DNA of 14,363 nucleotides, taken from contig MHQM01000036.1 of NCBI GenBank assembly GCA_001820655.1, positions 1 through 14,363 on the forward strand, read 5' to 3'. A program made the position numbers and the translations under genes. The DNA comes from Candidatus Sungbacteria bacterium RIFCSPHIGHO2_02_FULL_52_23. Its GTDB lineage: Bacteria > Patescibacteriota > Minisyncoccia > Sungbacterales > HO2-52-23. This document shows, piece by piece, positions 1-5,028 of the stretch; position 1 is the first letter of the stretch; every line of letters starts with the position of its first letter. The notes beneath the pieces are model-generated. The model was not told the origin of the DNA. It saw only the letters and a program-made list of their open reading frames with translations, and ran no database searches.

Positions 1-580
1 GTCGGAGCATATCAAGCGAATCAACTTCCTGCAAGAGCTTGGCTCCCGCGTTTTTCTTGGGATCTTCCTCATATACGCCTTCTACATTGGTCGCCTTCAG
101 GATCGCTTCGGCACCAATCTCGGATGCGCGCAGGGCCGCCGCAGTATCGGTGGAAAAATACGGACTGCCGGTGCCTCCCGCAAAGATGACCACTCTCCCC
201 TTTTCCAGATGCCGGAGCGCGCGACGGCGGATAAACGGCTCGCACACGTCAGACGCCGCAATCGCGCTCATGACTCTCGTGGAAAGGCCACTCTGCTCAA
301 ACGTGCTCTGGAGCGCCAGCGCATTGATCATAGTGCCGAGCATACCCATATAGTCTGCGGTTGCGCGGTCAATCCCGATCTGGGACAGTTTCTCCCCACG
401 GATAAAATTACCTCCTCCGATGACCACCGCAATCTCGCACCCGAGCGCGTGCGCCGCTTTCACTTCCCCCGCAATATATGCGGCCGCATGGACATCAAGC
501 CCCGATCCCCCTTTGCCGCTCAATGTCTCGCCCGAAAGCTTGAGCAGTACGCGCTTCCACCGAAGATCTTTGTGTGCCAT
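1..580 (-). CDS. pyrH: UMP kinase (PyrH), C-terminus cut by window edge
   Basis: Bacterial-type uridylate kinase of the amino acid kinase family; it phosphorylates UMP to UDP in cytoplasmic pyrimidine synthesis. I translated 193 codons from the ATG at 580. Visible motifs are KLSGETLSG (about residues 14-22), the glycine-rich IGGGNFIRG (about 54-62), ADYMGMLGTMINALAL after it, and the nucleotide-binding FAGGTGSPYFSTDTAAALRASEI (written here only as a landmark: GTGSPYFSTDTAA). The usual family length is about 235-240 aa, so roughly 45 residues lie beyond base 1. The start is 12 nt after the stop of the 59-aa gene and has only a weak SD-like CGGA upstream, so it is probably co-transcribed with that gene. 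Identification is firm. Confidence 0.95.
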   Translation of the reverse strand, partial: MAHKDLRWKRVLLKLSGETLSGKGGSGLDVHAAAYIAGEVKAAHALGCEIAVVIGGGNFIRGEKLSQIGIDRATADYMGMLGTMINALALQSTFEQSGLSTRVMSAIAASDVCEPFIRRRALRHLEKGRVVIFAGGTGSPYFSTDTAAALRASEIGAEAILKATNVEGVYEEDPKKNAGAKLLQEVDSLDMLR

Positions 581-592
581 AAATCCGATCAA

Positions 593-772
593 TTATTTCA
601 GCAATGATTTTTTACGGAGCGCCTTCTTCATGCGCGGGCTTTTGCCAAGATGCTTGAAAAACTCTACTTGGCGCAGGCGCTTCTTTGCCTCCGCGAGCGT
701 CCGGTACGTGCCAAACGATCGTCCGGTACTCTCCGACACTACGACATATTTTCCTTTCACTTTCTTGATCAT
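593..772 (-). CDS. 59-aa lysine/arginine-rich conserved small protein
   Basis: Small ORF of 59 codons. It begins MIKKVKGKYVVVSESTGRSF, continues with a predicted helix around LAEAKKRLRQVEFFKHLG, and ends in a basic tail (KKALRKKSLLK). It is strongly basic, has no signal peptide or membrane segment, and may bind nucleic acid, but no function can be assigned. Its ATG lies only 1 nt after the discriminator base of the upstream tRNA, so there is no room for a ribosome binding site outside the tRNA. pyrH follows after 12 nt. I recall similar short proteins from Parcubacteria. That the ORF is real is inferred from its reading-frame quality and tight packing; the start could also be the GTG at codon 6. 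Confidence 0.7.
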   Translation of the reverse strand: MIKKVKGKYVVVSESTGRSFGTYRTLAEAKKRLRQVEFFKHLGKSPRMKKALRKKSLLK

Positions 773-773
773 A

Positions 774-845
774 TGCCGGGGGTGGGGAACGATCCCACGA
801 CCTCAACGTTATGAGTGTTGCGCTCTTCCACTGAGCTACCCCGGC
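774..845 (-). tRNA. tRNA with anticodon CAT (elongator Met or Ile2), no intron
   Basis: A 72-nt cloverleaf on the minus strand. The acceptor stem GCCGGGG/CCCCGGC is fully paired, the D stem is GCTC/GAGC, the anticodon loop is CTCATAA, the variable loop is AGGTC and the T stem is GTGGG/CCCAC. The discriminator is A and CCA is not encoded. The top anticodon-stem pair is A31/C39, a mismatch. The T loop is ATCGTTC: the usual T54/A58 pair appears swapped to A54/T58. CAT can be elongator Met, or Ile2 if the C is modified to lysidine by TilS; sequence alone does not settle it. A perfect 1-72 pair argues against initiator. It lies 10 nt after the LAGLIDADG-like gene and 1 nt before the 59-aa gene, so it is embedded in a mixed protein/tRNA operon. 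Confidence 0.9.
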
Positions 846-855
846 AATATTCCAC

Positions 856-1518
856 CTATCTAGCCAATCCCTCAATCCAGCCCATAACCATCCTTCGCAA
901 GTCTGTACTCCGCCGTACCTTTACCCGTAATGTACCAAAATATTGATTAGAATTCCAGTAGCGCTTCTTGCTTACAACATTAATAAATGTCGGTTTCGAA
1001 AACTGATCTTCCGGCAATCCTGTCGCTTCTATCCAAAATTCTTTCACTTCTTTCATACGATTTTTATGAATAGCGTTTATGCATATGCGCGCATGAATCC
1101 TGTCCGCCTCCACCTTACAACACTCTTTGAGCCATCGGATAATAAATCTGATCATGGTGGGATCAGAGTTGGTAAACCCAAATTCTCCATCCCCCTTCCG
1201 ATAGCCCTCGGCCCAATAAAGCGCGGTTCCTGCCAACAACAATTCTTTAGCCGATAATCGGCCTATCTGTTTTGCGCCTTCTTTTCTCAATCTTTCTATG
1301 AGAACTATCCTCTTCTGCCGCACCCTTTCTGCCGCTTCTATACCACTCATTTTTTGTTTTTCAAAAATGCGGCGCTGTTGAGACTGAGACAGCACAATAT
1401 CACGACACCAGTACCGTACGGTACTTTTCGGAACTTGTAGCTGCAAGACGATCTCGTCCAAACTTGCGCCATCAGAACGCAGTAGCCTTGCTTTGTCGCG
1501 CACTAACACATTGGCCAT
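856..1518 (-). CDS. HTH protein with LAGLIDADG-like domain
   Basis: 220 aa. Residues about 18-42 (LDEIVLQLQVPKSTVRYWCRDI) look like a helix-turn-helix of the kind found in recombinases and regulators, followed by a basic helical linker to about residue 85. From about residue 93, LLLAGTALYWAEGYRKG followed by FGFTNSDPTMIRFIIRWLK resembles the LAGLIDADG pattern: a helix beginning LAG, an acidic residue before glycine, then a strand and an F-x-NSDP-x-x-I-x-F helix. Only one such repeat is clear. The family is, as I recall, widespread in CPR genomes and usually left as hypothetical. It could be a DNA-binding regulator or a relic or active homing endonuclease. It is flanked by two tRNA(CAT) genes, one carrying a group I intron. 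The ATG at 1518 follows an AAGGA ribosome binding site about 9 nt upstream and a clear promoter. Confidence 0.75.
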   Translation of the reverse strand: MANVLVRDKARLLRSDGASLDEIVLQLQVPKSTVRYWCRDIVLSQSQQRRIFEKQKMSGIEAAERVRQKRIVLIERLRKEGAKQIGRLSAKELLLAGTALYWAEGYRKGDGEFGFTNSDPTMIRFIIRWLKECCKVEADRIHARICINAIHKNRMKEVKEFWIEATGLPEDQFSKPTFINVVSKKRYWNSNQYFGTLRVKVRRSTDLRRMVMGWIEGLAR

Positions 1519-1540
1519 ATTTGTATATCCTTGTACTAAA

Positions 1541-1569
1541 ATTATAGCAGGTGTGGGGTGTACAGTCTA
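1541..1569 (-). promoter_or_regulatory. Sigma70-type promoter for the LAGLIDADG-like gene / tRNA / pyrH operon
   Basis: On the minus strand TAGACT (1569-1564) is separated by exactly 17 nt from a perfect TATAAT (1546-1541). The expected start of transcription is near 1534, giving a leader of about 16 nt with AAGGA as ribosome binding site ahead of the ATG at 1518. It diverges from the tRNA promoter at 1593-1620. Confidence 0.75.
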
Positions 1570-1592
1570 ATCAAAATGGTCATACGATCTTC

Positions 1593-1620
1593 TTGCTTTT
1601 TTCTTAAAAACATTTATACT
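1593..1620 (+). promoter_or_regulatory. Sigma70-type promoter of the intron-containing tRNA
   Basis: TTGCTT (1593-1598), a 16-nt spacer, then TATACT (1615-1620). The mature tRNA 5' end is at 1626, only 5 nt past the -10 box, so the transcript would start at or next to the mature 5' end with little or no leader for RNase P to remove. Confidence 0.65.
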
Positions 1621-1625
1621 TATTT

Positions 1626-1958
1626 TGCGGGGTGGAGGAGAAGTACCTCGCGAGGCTCATAGAAAAACTGTGACCCGGCGCGGCGACGCGCCGCGGAAAA
1701 ACTCTCAAAATTGCTGGAAACCCCTTGAGAATCAGAGCGGCTACAGCGGGGCCGGAAACGGCGGACGCGAACGCAGAAAATGCTCTGGATTGGGCAATCA
1801 GCAGCGAAATCTCGCTTCATTCGTGCGGGAGACGTTCAGAGACTATAATGGGAGCTTCTCGCCGCACACCCAATAGAGAAGATGGTATAGTCCATTCCTT
1901 TTTGAAAGAAAAGGTAGGAAAGAACCTTGAGACCCGGGTGCAATTCCCGGCCCCGCAA
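1626..1958 (+). tRNA. Initiator-type tRNA-Met (CAT) split by a group I intron
   Basis: 5' exon 1626-1660 and 3' exon 1923-1958 join to a 71-nt cloverleaf. Acceptor stem is TGCGGGG/CCCCGCA, D stem GAGG/CCTC, anticodon stem CGAGG/CCTTG with loop CTCATAA, T stem CCGGG/CCCGG, discriminator A, no encoded CCA. The 5' exon start TGCGGGGTGGAG and the 3' end CCCCGCAA closely follow bacterial initiator tRNA. The first pair is the weak T1-A72 in place of the C1xA72 mismatch, and two of the three usual G:C pairs of the initiator anticodon stem are kept (the third is A29-T41). The D loop AGAAGTA is short and lacks the GG pair, and the T loop TGCAATT has G at position 55, so it is an atypical tRNA. The intron interrupts it after T36, the last anticodon base. 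Confidence 0.85.
1661..1922 (+). ncRNA. Group I self-splicing intron in tRNA(CAT) anticodon loop
   Basis: The 5' exon ends in ...GGCTCAT and the intron guide GTGACCC at 1670-1676 pairs with it, giving the required U.G wobble at the splice site, U-A, G-C and A-U pairs, one C/C mismatch, then two G-C pairs (P1, 9-nt loop). P2 is a strong hairpin CGGCGCG/CGCGCCG capped by a GCGA tetraloop. The P element TTGCTGGAAA and Q element CAATCAGCAGCG give P4; the R element TTCAGAGACTATAA and S element AAGATGGTATAGTCC give P7, the family signature. P8 is present (TGGG...CCCA). The last base G1922 fits the terminal omega-G. There is no ORF inside. Exon CAU with guide GUG is the same as in the Azoarcus tRNA-Ile(CAU) intron, so the IC3 subgroup is likely but not proven. 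Confidence 0.88.
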
Positions 1959-2003
1959 TGTACAAGAAAACATCCTGTCAGTGACGGGGTGTTTTCTTGT
2001 ACA
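1959..2003 (+). terminator. Long perfect hairpin directly after the tRNA, probable terminator
   Basis: A 21-bp stem around the 3-nt loop AGT (1980-1982), with only U.G wobbles as departures from Watson-Crick pairing. The outer 14 bp (1959-1972 with 1990-2003) are perfect and the descending arm contains TGTTTTC. It begins one base after the tRNA discriminator, so it can serve both as terminator and as a 3' processing boundary. Confidence 0.7.
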
Positions 2004-2014
2004 TGTGAGTTTAT

Positions 2015-2150
2015 CGGGAATTGCAGGGTACTTGAAAAACATAAACTGCTTTATGTTTTTCAAGACCCGGGTTTTGGAGGAGAAATTTCTCCTGTTTGCC
2101 ATCGGCAAACGTGAGAAATTTTGGGGGAGAAAAATTCCCGGCCCCGCAAT
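2015..2150 (+). repeat. Rearranged second copy of the tRNA 3' end with nested hairpins
   Basis: A stretch with no gene but much structure. CGGGAATTGCA at 2015-2025 is an inverted copy of the tRNA T arm (1939-1949). A perfect 15-bp hairpin with loop CTGC follows (2031-2064). AGACCCGGGT at 2063-2072 repeats 1930-1939. A 60-bp insert (2073-2132) stands where the original has GC, and it folds into nested stems: AAATTTCTC/GAGAAATTT (2083-2091 with 2113-2121) around GTTTGCC/GGCAAAC (2094-2100 with 2104-2110). AATTCCCGGCCCCGCAATG at 2133-2151 then repeats 1942-1960 exactly. It lacks a 5' half, so it is not a second tRNA gene; a remnant of recombination or element insertion at the tRNA end is the likeliest reading. 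Confidence 0.7.
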
Positions 2151-2156
2151 GAGATA

Positions 2157-2191
2157 AACAAAACATCCTGCCAGTGGCAGGATGTTTTGTT
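2157..2191. terminator. Bidirectional terminator hairpin
   Basis: Perfect 16-bp stem AACAAAACATCCTGCC / GGCAGGATGTTTTGTT around loop AGT. Read on plus it ends in TTTTGTT after the tRNA region; read on minus it ends the operon whose last stop codon (TAA, 2192-2190) overlaps the stem. The core ACATCCTG(C/T)C-AGT is shared with the hairpin at 1959-2003, so the two are related copies. Confidence 0.75.
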
Positions 2192-2891
2192 ATGAAGGCA
2201 TCACTTCAATAGTTGGTGGAACCGTCTCTTGTTTTTTGAGCACGCCAAGCTCGCGGAATGCAAGCTCGTATGACGCAAGCGCGTGATCAATGGTCTCTTT
2301 GGTATGCTGAACCATCGGATCGTGCGCGACCATATTGCGCAGGCGATGCGCGGAGAGTACGCGATCTAGCGACGGCAACTGTGTCGGATCCACCAGATCC
2401 AGCCGCTCTTTGACGGTATTACCCTCGTGTCCCATATGCTGAAGTACGTCATCCAGCAAGGCATCGGCCTGCAATACCGCCATGTTCCATTCGGAAGGGC
2501 TCTTGGACTCGCCGAATTTGCGCACGCCCGCCCACTCTCCGCTGATCTCTTTTTCAAACGGTACGGCGCGCTCACGAGGCCCTGCGTCAGGAGGGAGAAT
2601 AAACAACGGATGCCGTTCGGCAAGGTGATAAAACTTGCGGAGGGTCTGTATGATAAATATGACCAGGCCGACATTCAGCATCATTGCGATGACGGCGATG
2701 ATGAGGCGCGCTCTGCGCCAAAATCTGCCGAATGCATCCACAAAATCAATATACCAGCCAAATCCCTGCGTGAGATACGCGCCGATGATGGATACGACAA
2801 TAATGAAAATGATCGCCGCAAGCGCGATTTCGGAGAATACATACGCGGGACGATGCTCCGGTTTTTCTCTTTTTTCTCTCACTGGTGGCAT
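2190..2891 (-). CDS. Two-helix membrane protein with C-terminal HEPN-like motif
   Basis: 233 aa, function unknown. The N-terminus is basic. Two hydrophobic helices lie at about residues 21-41 and 62-84, followed by a soluble domain of about 140 residues. In that domain LQADALLDDVLQHMG (about 140-153) and AHRLRNMVAHDP (181-192) are notable: R185-N186-x3-H190 fits the R-x4-6-H signature of HEPN domains, which often are RNases or RNA-binding. I recall similar proteins as common, unnamed families in Parcubacteria. It is the last gene of the gatC-gatA group, 9 nt after the gatA stop with a GAGGT ribosome binding site inside the end of gatA. The HEPN reading rests on a short motif and the helical surroundings, so treat it as a hypothesis. 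Confidence 0.75.
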   Translation of the reverse strand: MPPVREKREKPEHRPAYVFSEIALAAIIFIIVVSIIGAYLTQGFGWYIDFVDAFGRFWRRARLIIAVIAMMLNVGLVIFIIQTLRKFYHLAERHPLFILPPDAGPRERAVPFEKEISGEWAGVRKFGESKSPSEWNMAVLQADALLDDVLQHMGHEGNTVKERLDLVDPTQLPSLDRVLSAHRLRNMVAHDPMVQHTKETIDHALASYELAFRELGVLKKQETVPPTIEVMPS

Positions 2892-2900
2892 AGATATAGA

Positions 2901-4382
2901 TTACCTCGCCAGAAGCAATGCTTCAACCGCGCGGGCGATGTCAAAAAGCCTCTGGTCCGCGCGGCGCGGGGCGATAAGATGAAGTCCGACCGGCAGACGC
3001 GATCCTTCCTGCTCCGTAAAACCTGCGGGGAGCGACAGCGCAGGAAGCCCGGCAAGATTTACGGCCACGGTATAAATATCCGCAAGATACATCTCCAGAG
3101 GATTGCTCCGGCGCTCGCCGATACGAAATGCGGGCGTCGGAGTCGTAGGACCCGCTATGACATCTACGTCCTCAAATGCATTTTCAAAATCTTCCTTGAT
3201 CAGGGTGCGCACTTTTTGCGCTTTTACATAATACGCATCGTAGTAGCCGGCGGAAAGCGCATAGACGCCGAGCATGATGCGCCGCTTTACTTCCGGGCCG
3301 AACCCTGCCGCACGCGTTTGTGCGTATATATCATAAAGATTCCTAATTCCTAATTCCTTATTCCTTATTCCTCCGTAGCGGATGCCGTCAAAACGCGCAA
3401 GATCGGCCGAGACTTCCGAAGGCACGACGATATAGTATGTGGGAAGCGCCAAAGACGCATGCGGCAGACTGATCTCGCGCACCACCGCCCCCGCGTCTTC
3501 CATGACCTTGATCGCGGAGCGGATCGCCTGCTCCACGGCAGGAGACAATCCCGTCCCGAAATATTCGCGCGGAAGTCCGACGCGGACTCCTTTGAGACCG
3601 GCGCTTGTGGTGTGTCCGCCAGCTGGCGGATTATGATTTGTGATTTCCATTGAGACCGCATCATGAGGGTCTTGGCCCGCGATCGCATGAAAGAGAATCT
3701 CCGTATCGGCAACCGTACGCGCCATGGGGCCGATCTGATAGAGAGATGCGGCCATCGGAATGACGCCGTGGCGGCTTACGCCGCCATAAGTCGGCTTCAT
3801 GCCGACGATGCCGCAAAACGCCGCGGGCTGGCGGATAGATCCGCCGGTATCGGACCCCAAAGCGCCAAGGCACATATCCGCGGCCACTGCCGCGGCCGAT
3901 CCCCCGCTGGAGCCGCCCGGGACGCGTCCCGGATCATGCGGATTTTTGGTAGGACCAAATGCGGAGTTTTCGGTGGAAGACCCCATAGCAAACTCGTCCA
4001 TGTTGGTACGCCCGAGAAATATCGCGCCTTGCTTCTTCAGCCTCGCGATGACGGTCGCGTCATACGATGCCGTATAGTCTGCAAGCATGCGGGAACCTGC
4101 GGTGCAGAGTTTCCCTTGTATTAAAATGTTGTCCTTGATCGCAATGGGAATCCCGAAGAGTGGCGGCATGGCGCGGCGTGCGTCCCCGCCGTATGCGGCG
4201 ATCTCTTTATCGCGCGCGCGAGCCTCGGTGAGCGCATCGTCAAAAACTTCCAGATATGCATGTATCGTGCCGTCGCGCCGCGCGATAGCATCACGGCACG
4301 CCGACACAAGCTCAACGGACGAAAAATCTTTTTTCCGGATGCCTTCGCCCGCCTGCTCAATAGTAAGTTTATTTAATTCCAT
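2901..4382 (-). CDS. gatA: Asp-tRNA(Asn)/Glu-tRNA(Gln) amidotransferase subunit A
   Basis: 493 aa. It is the glutaminase subunit of GatCAB; it releases ammonia from Gln or Asn for conversion of Glu-tRNA(Gln)/Asp-tRNA(Asn). The amidase-signature triad is complete: K83 (AIKDN), cis-Ser S158 (GGSSGGS) and nucleophile S182 (GSDTGGS). The C-terminal RRIMLGVYALSAGYYDAYY region is intact. An in-frame longer start at 4484 would run through a repeat element, so the ATG at 4382 (MELNKLTIEQ) was chosen; no SD is visible, and the element edge is only 7 nt upstream. Two odd insertions are seen: residues 337-348 are encoded by a heptamer tandem array (GIRNKELGIRN), and residues 251-256 (NPPAGG) by a 16-bp palindrome. 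gatC lies upstream beyond the 163-bp element; gatB is not in the window. Confidence 0.95.
   Translation of the reverse strand: MELNKLTIEQAGEGIRKKDFSSVELVSACRDAIARRDGTIHAYLEVFDDALTEARARDKEIAAYGGDARRAMPPLFGIPIAIKDNILIQGKLCTAGSRMLADYTASYDATVIARLKKQGAIFLGRTNMDEFAMGSSTENSAFGPTKNPHDPGRVPGGSSGGSAAAVAADMCLGALGSDTGGSIRQPAAFCGIVGMKPTYGGVSRHGVIPMAASLYQIGPMARTVADTEILFHAIAGQDPHDAVSMEITNHNPPAGGHTTSAGLKGVRVGLPREYFGTGLSPAVEQAIRSAIKVMEDAGAVVREISLPHASLALPTYYIVVPSEVSADLARFDGIRYGGIRNKELGIRNLYDIYAQTRAAGFGPEVKRRIMLGVYALSAGYYDAYYVKAQKVRTLIKEDFENAFEDVDVIAGPTTPTPAFRIGERRSNPLEMYLADIYTVAVNLAGLPALSLPAGFTEQEGSRLPVGLHLIAPRRADQRLFDIARAVEALLLAR
3339..3373 (-). repeat. Heptamer tandem array inside gatA
   Basis: Five 7-bp units on plus: ATTCCTA, ATTCCTA, ATTCCTT, ATTCCTT, ATTCCTC. 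It is read in frame as the GIRNKELGIRN segment of GatA. The same ATTCnnn unit recurs at 8777-8804, 8827-8847, 11209-11243 and 14208-14235. Confidence 0.85.
3615..3630. repeat. 16-bp GC-rich palindrome inside gatA
   Basis: TCCGCCAGCTGGCGGA, a perfect palindrome, encodes the NPPAGG loop of GatA. Similar GC-rich palindromes lie at 8058-8074, 8240-8255 and 13749-13764. Confidence 0.7.
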
Positions 4383-4389
4383 ATAAATA

Positions 4390-4552
4390 GAGACTATTTC
4401 AAAACTCTTCTTCGTTGCGAAAGCGCGTAATTTTCCGTAGGGCGAGGAAGGACGACGAAGGCGTATATGAGGAATATACGTCAAGGAGGACTGACGAAGC
4501 CATGCGGAAAATTACGCACTTGCAGCAGGAGAGGGAGTTTTGAAATGGTCTC
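4390..4552. mobile_element. 163-bp MITE-like element between gatC and gatA (subfamily 2)
   Basis: The ends are inverted: GAGACTATTTCAAAACTC on the left and GAGTTTTGAAATGGTCTC on the right, differing at one base. Both ends are flanked by ATA (4387-4389 and 4553-4555), a likely 3-bp target duplication. The centre holds CGTATAT-GAGGA-ATATACG, and an internal inverted pair GCGTAATTTTCCG/CGGAAAATTACGC lies near both ends. It has no ORF. It resembles the 159-bp family in size, central TATA-rich palindrome and GAC/GTC ends, but differs in sequence. Confidence 0.75.
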
Positions 4553-4562
4553 ATAGTGTGTC

Positions 4563-4856
4563 CTATTCAAACACCGAGGGTACTTCCAGCAAACCATTGC
4601 GTCGCTTGGGCATCTGATCAATCAGGCTCGCAGAATCATGAGTATCCGCCTCACGCGCAGTATCGGCGCGCATCACATTGATAAGATCGGTCCCGCCGGT
4701 CATAGCCGCAACATCGGCCGTATCAACTTTTGCAAGCTCCGCGACAAATTCCAAAACCGAAGAAAGTTCTTTTTCATAAGCGGCTTCTTCCTGTTCGGTC
4801 AGCGCAATCCGCGCCAAAGCCGCAATACGTTTTACTTCCGCGCGTGAAATTGCCAT
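4563..4856 (-). CDS. gatC: Asp/Glu-tRNA amidotransferase subunit C
   Basis: 97 aa, normal for GatC, the small subunit that wraps around and stabilises the GatA-GatB interface in the transamidosome. N-terminal helix AISRAEVKRIAALARIALTE is the family pattern (V-x-x-I-A-x-L-A-R-I-x-L), then ELSSVLEFVAELAKVDT, and the C-terminal RADTAREAD...AKR-like stretch ending in EVPSVFE, where the usual end is VPxVxE. The ATG at 4856 is 10 nt from the edge of the 159-bp element upstream, whose terminal AGGT could be an SD-like sequence but is spaced 12 nt away. The 163-bp element follows its stop after 7 bp on the way to gatA. Identification is firm. Confidence 0.93.
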   Translation of the reverse strand: MAISRAEVKRIAALARIALTEQEEAAYEKELSSVLEFVAELAKVDTADVAAMTGGTDLINVMRADTAREADTHDSASLIDQMPKRRNGLLEVPSVFE

Positions 4857-4866
4857 GATGTTGAGT

Positions 4867-5025
4867 AGACCTACTGATTAAATATTATTCTACTCCGATG
4901 TCCAGATTTCGGCTACGACTTTGCAAAAATTATTCAACATATACGCCGTATATGTCTCATAATTTTTGCTTTGTCTCGCACGAAATCTGAACATCTCGTA
5001 ACGAAACTATTTAATCAGTAGGTCT
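4867..5025. mobile_element. 159-bp MITE-like element, copy B
   Basis: Terminal inverted repeats AGACCTACTGATTAAATA (4867-4884) and its complement (5008-5025). Flanked by AGT on both sides (4864-4866, 5026-5028), a 3-bp target duplication. The arms are imperfectly complementary along the whole length and meet at the central palindrome CATATACGCCGTATATG. No ORF. It lies 10 bp from the gatC start and 3 bp from the ligase stop. Confidence 0.85.
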
Positions 5026-5028
5026 AGT

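Noticed and set aside
2061..2150. Second tRNA gene downstream of the split tRNA
   Set aside because: Only the 3' T-stem/acceptor strand is present, with a 60-bp insert in the T loop; no D arm or anticodon arm precedes it.
1625..2157. Open frames of 66-129 codons on both strands over the tRNA/intron region
   Set aside because: They overlap structured RNA (tRNA exons, intron core, hairpins), lack ribosome binding sites, and have no recognisable protein pattern.
4382..4484. Longer gatA start at 4484
   Set aside because: The extra 34 residues are translated from the 163-bp repeat element, and the family N-terminus begins at MELNKLTIEQ.
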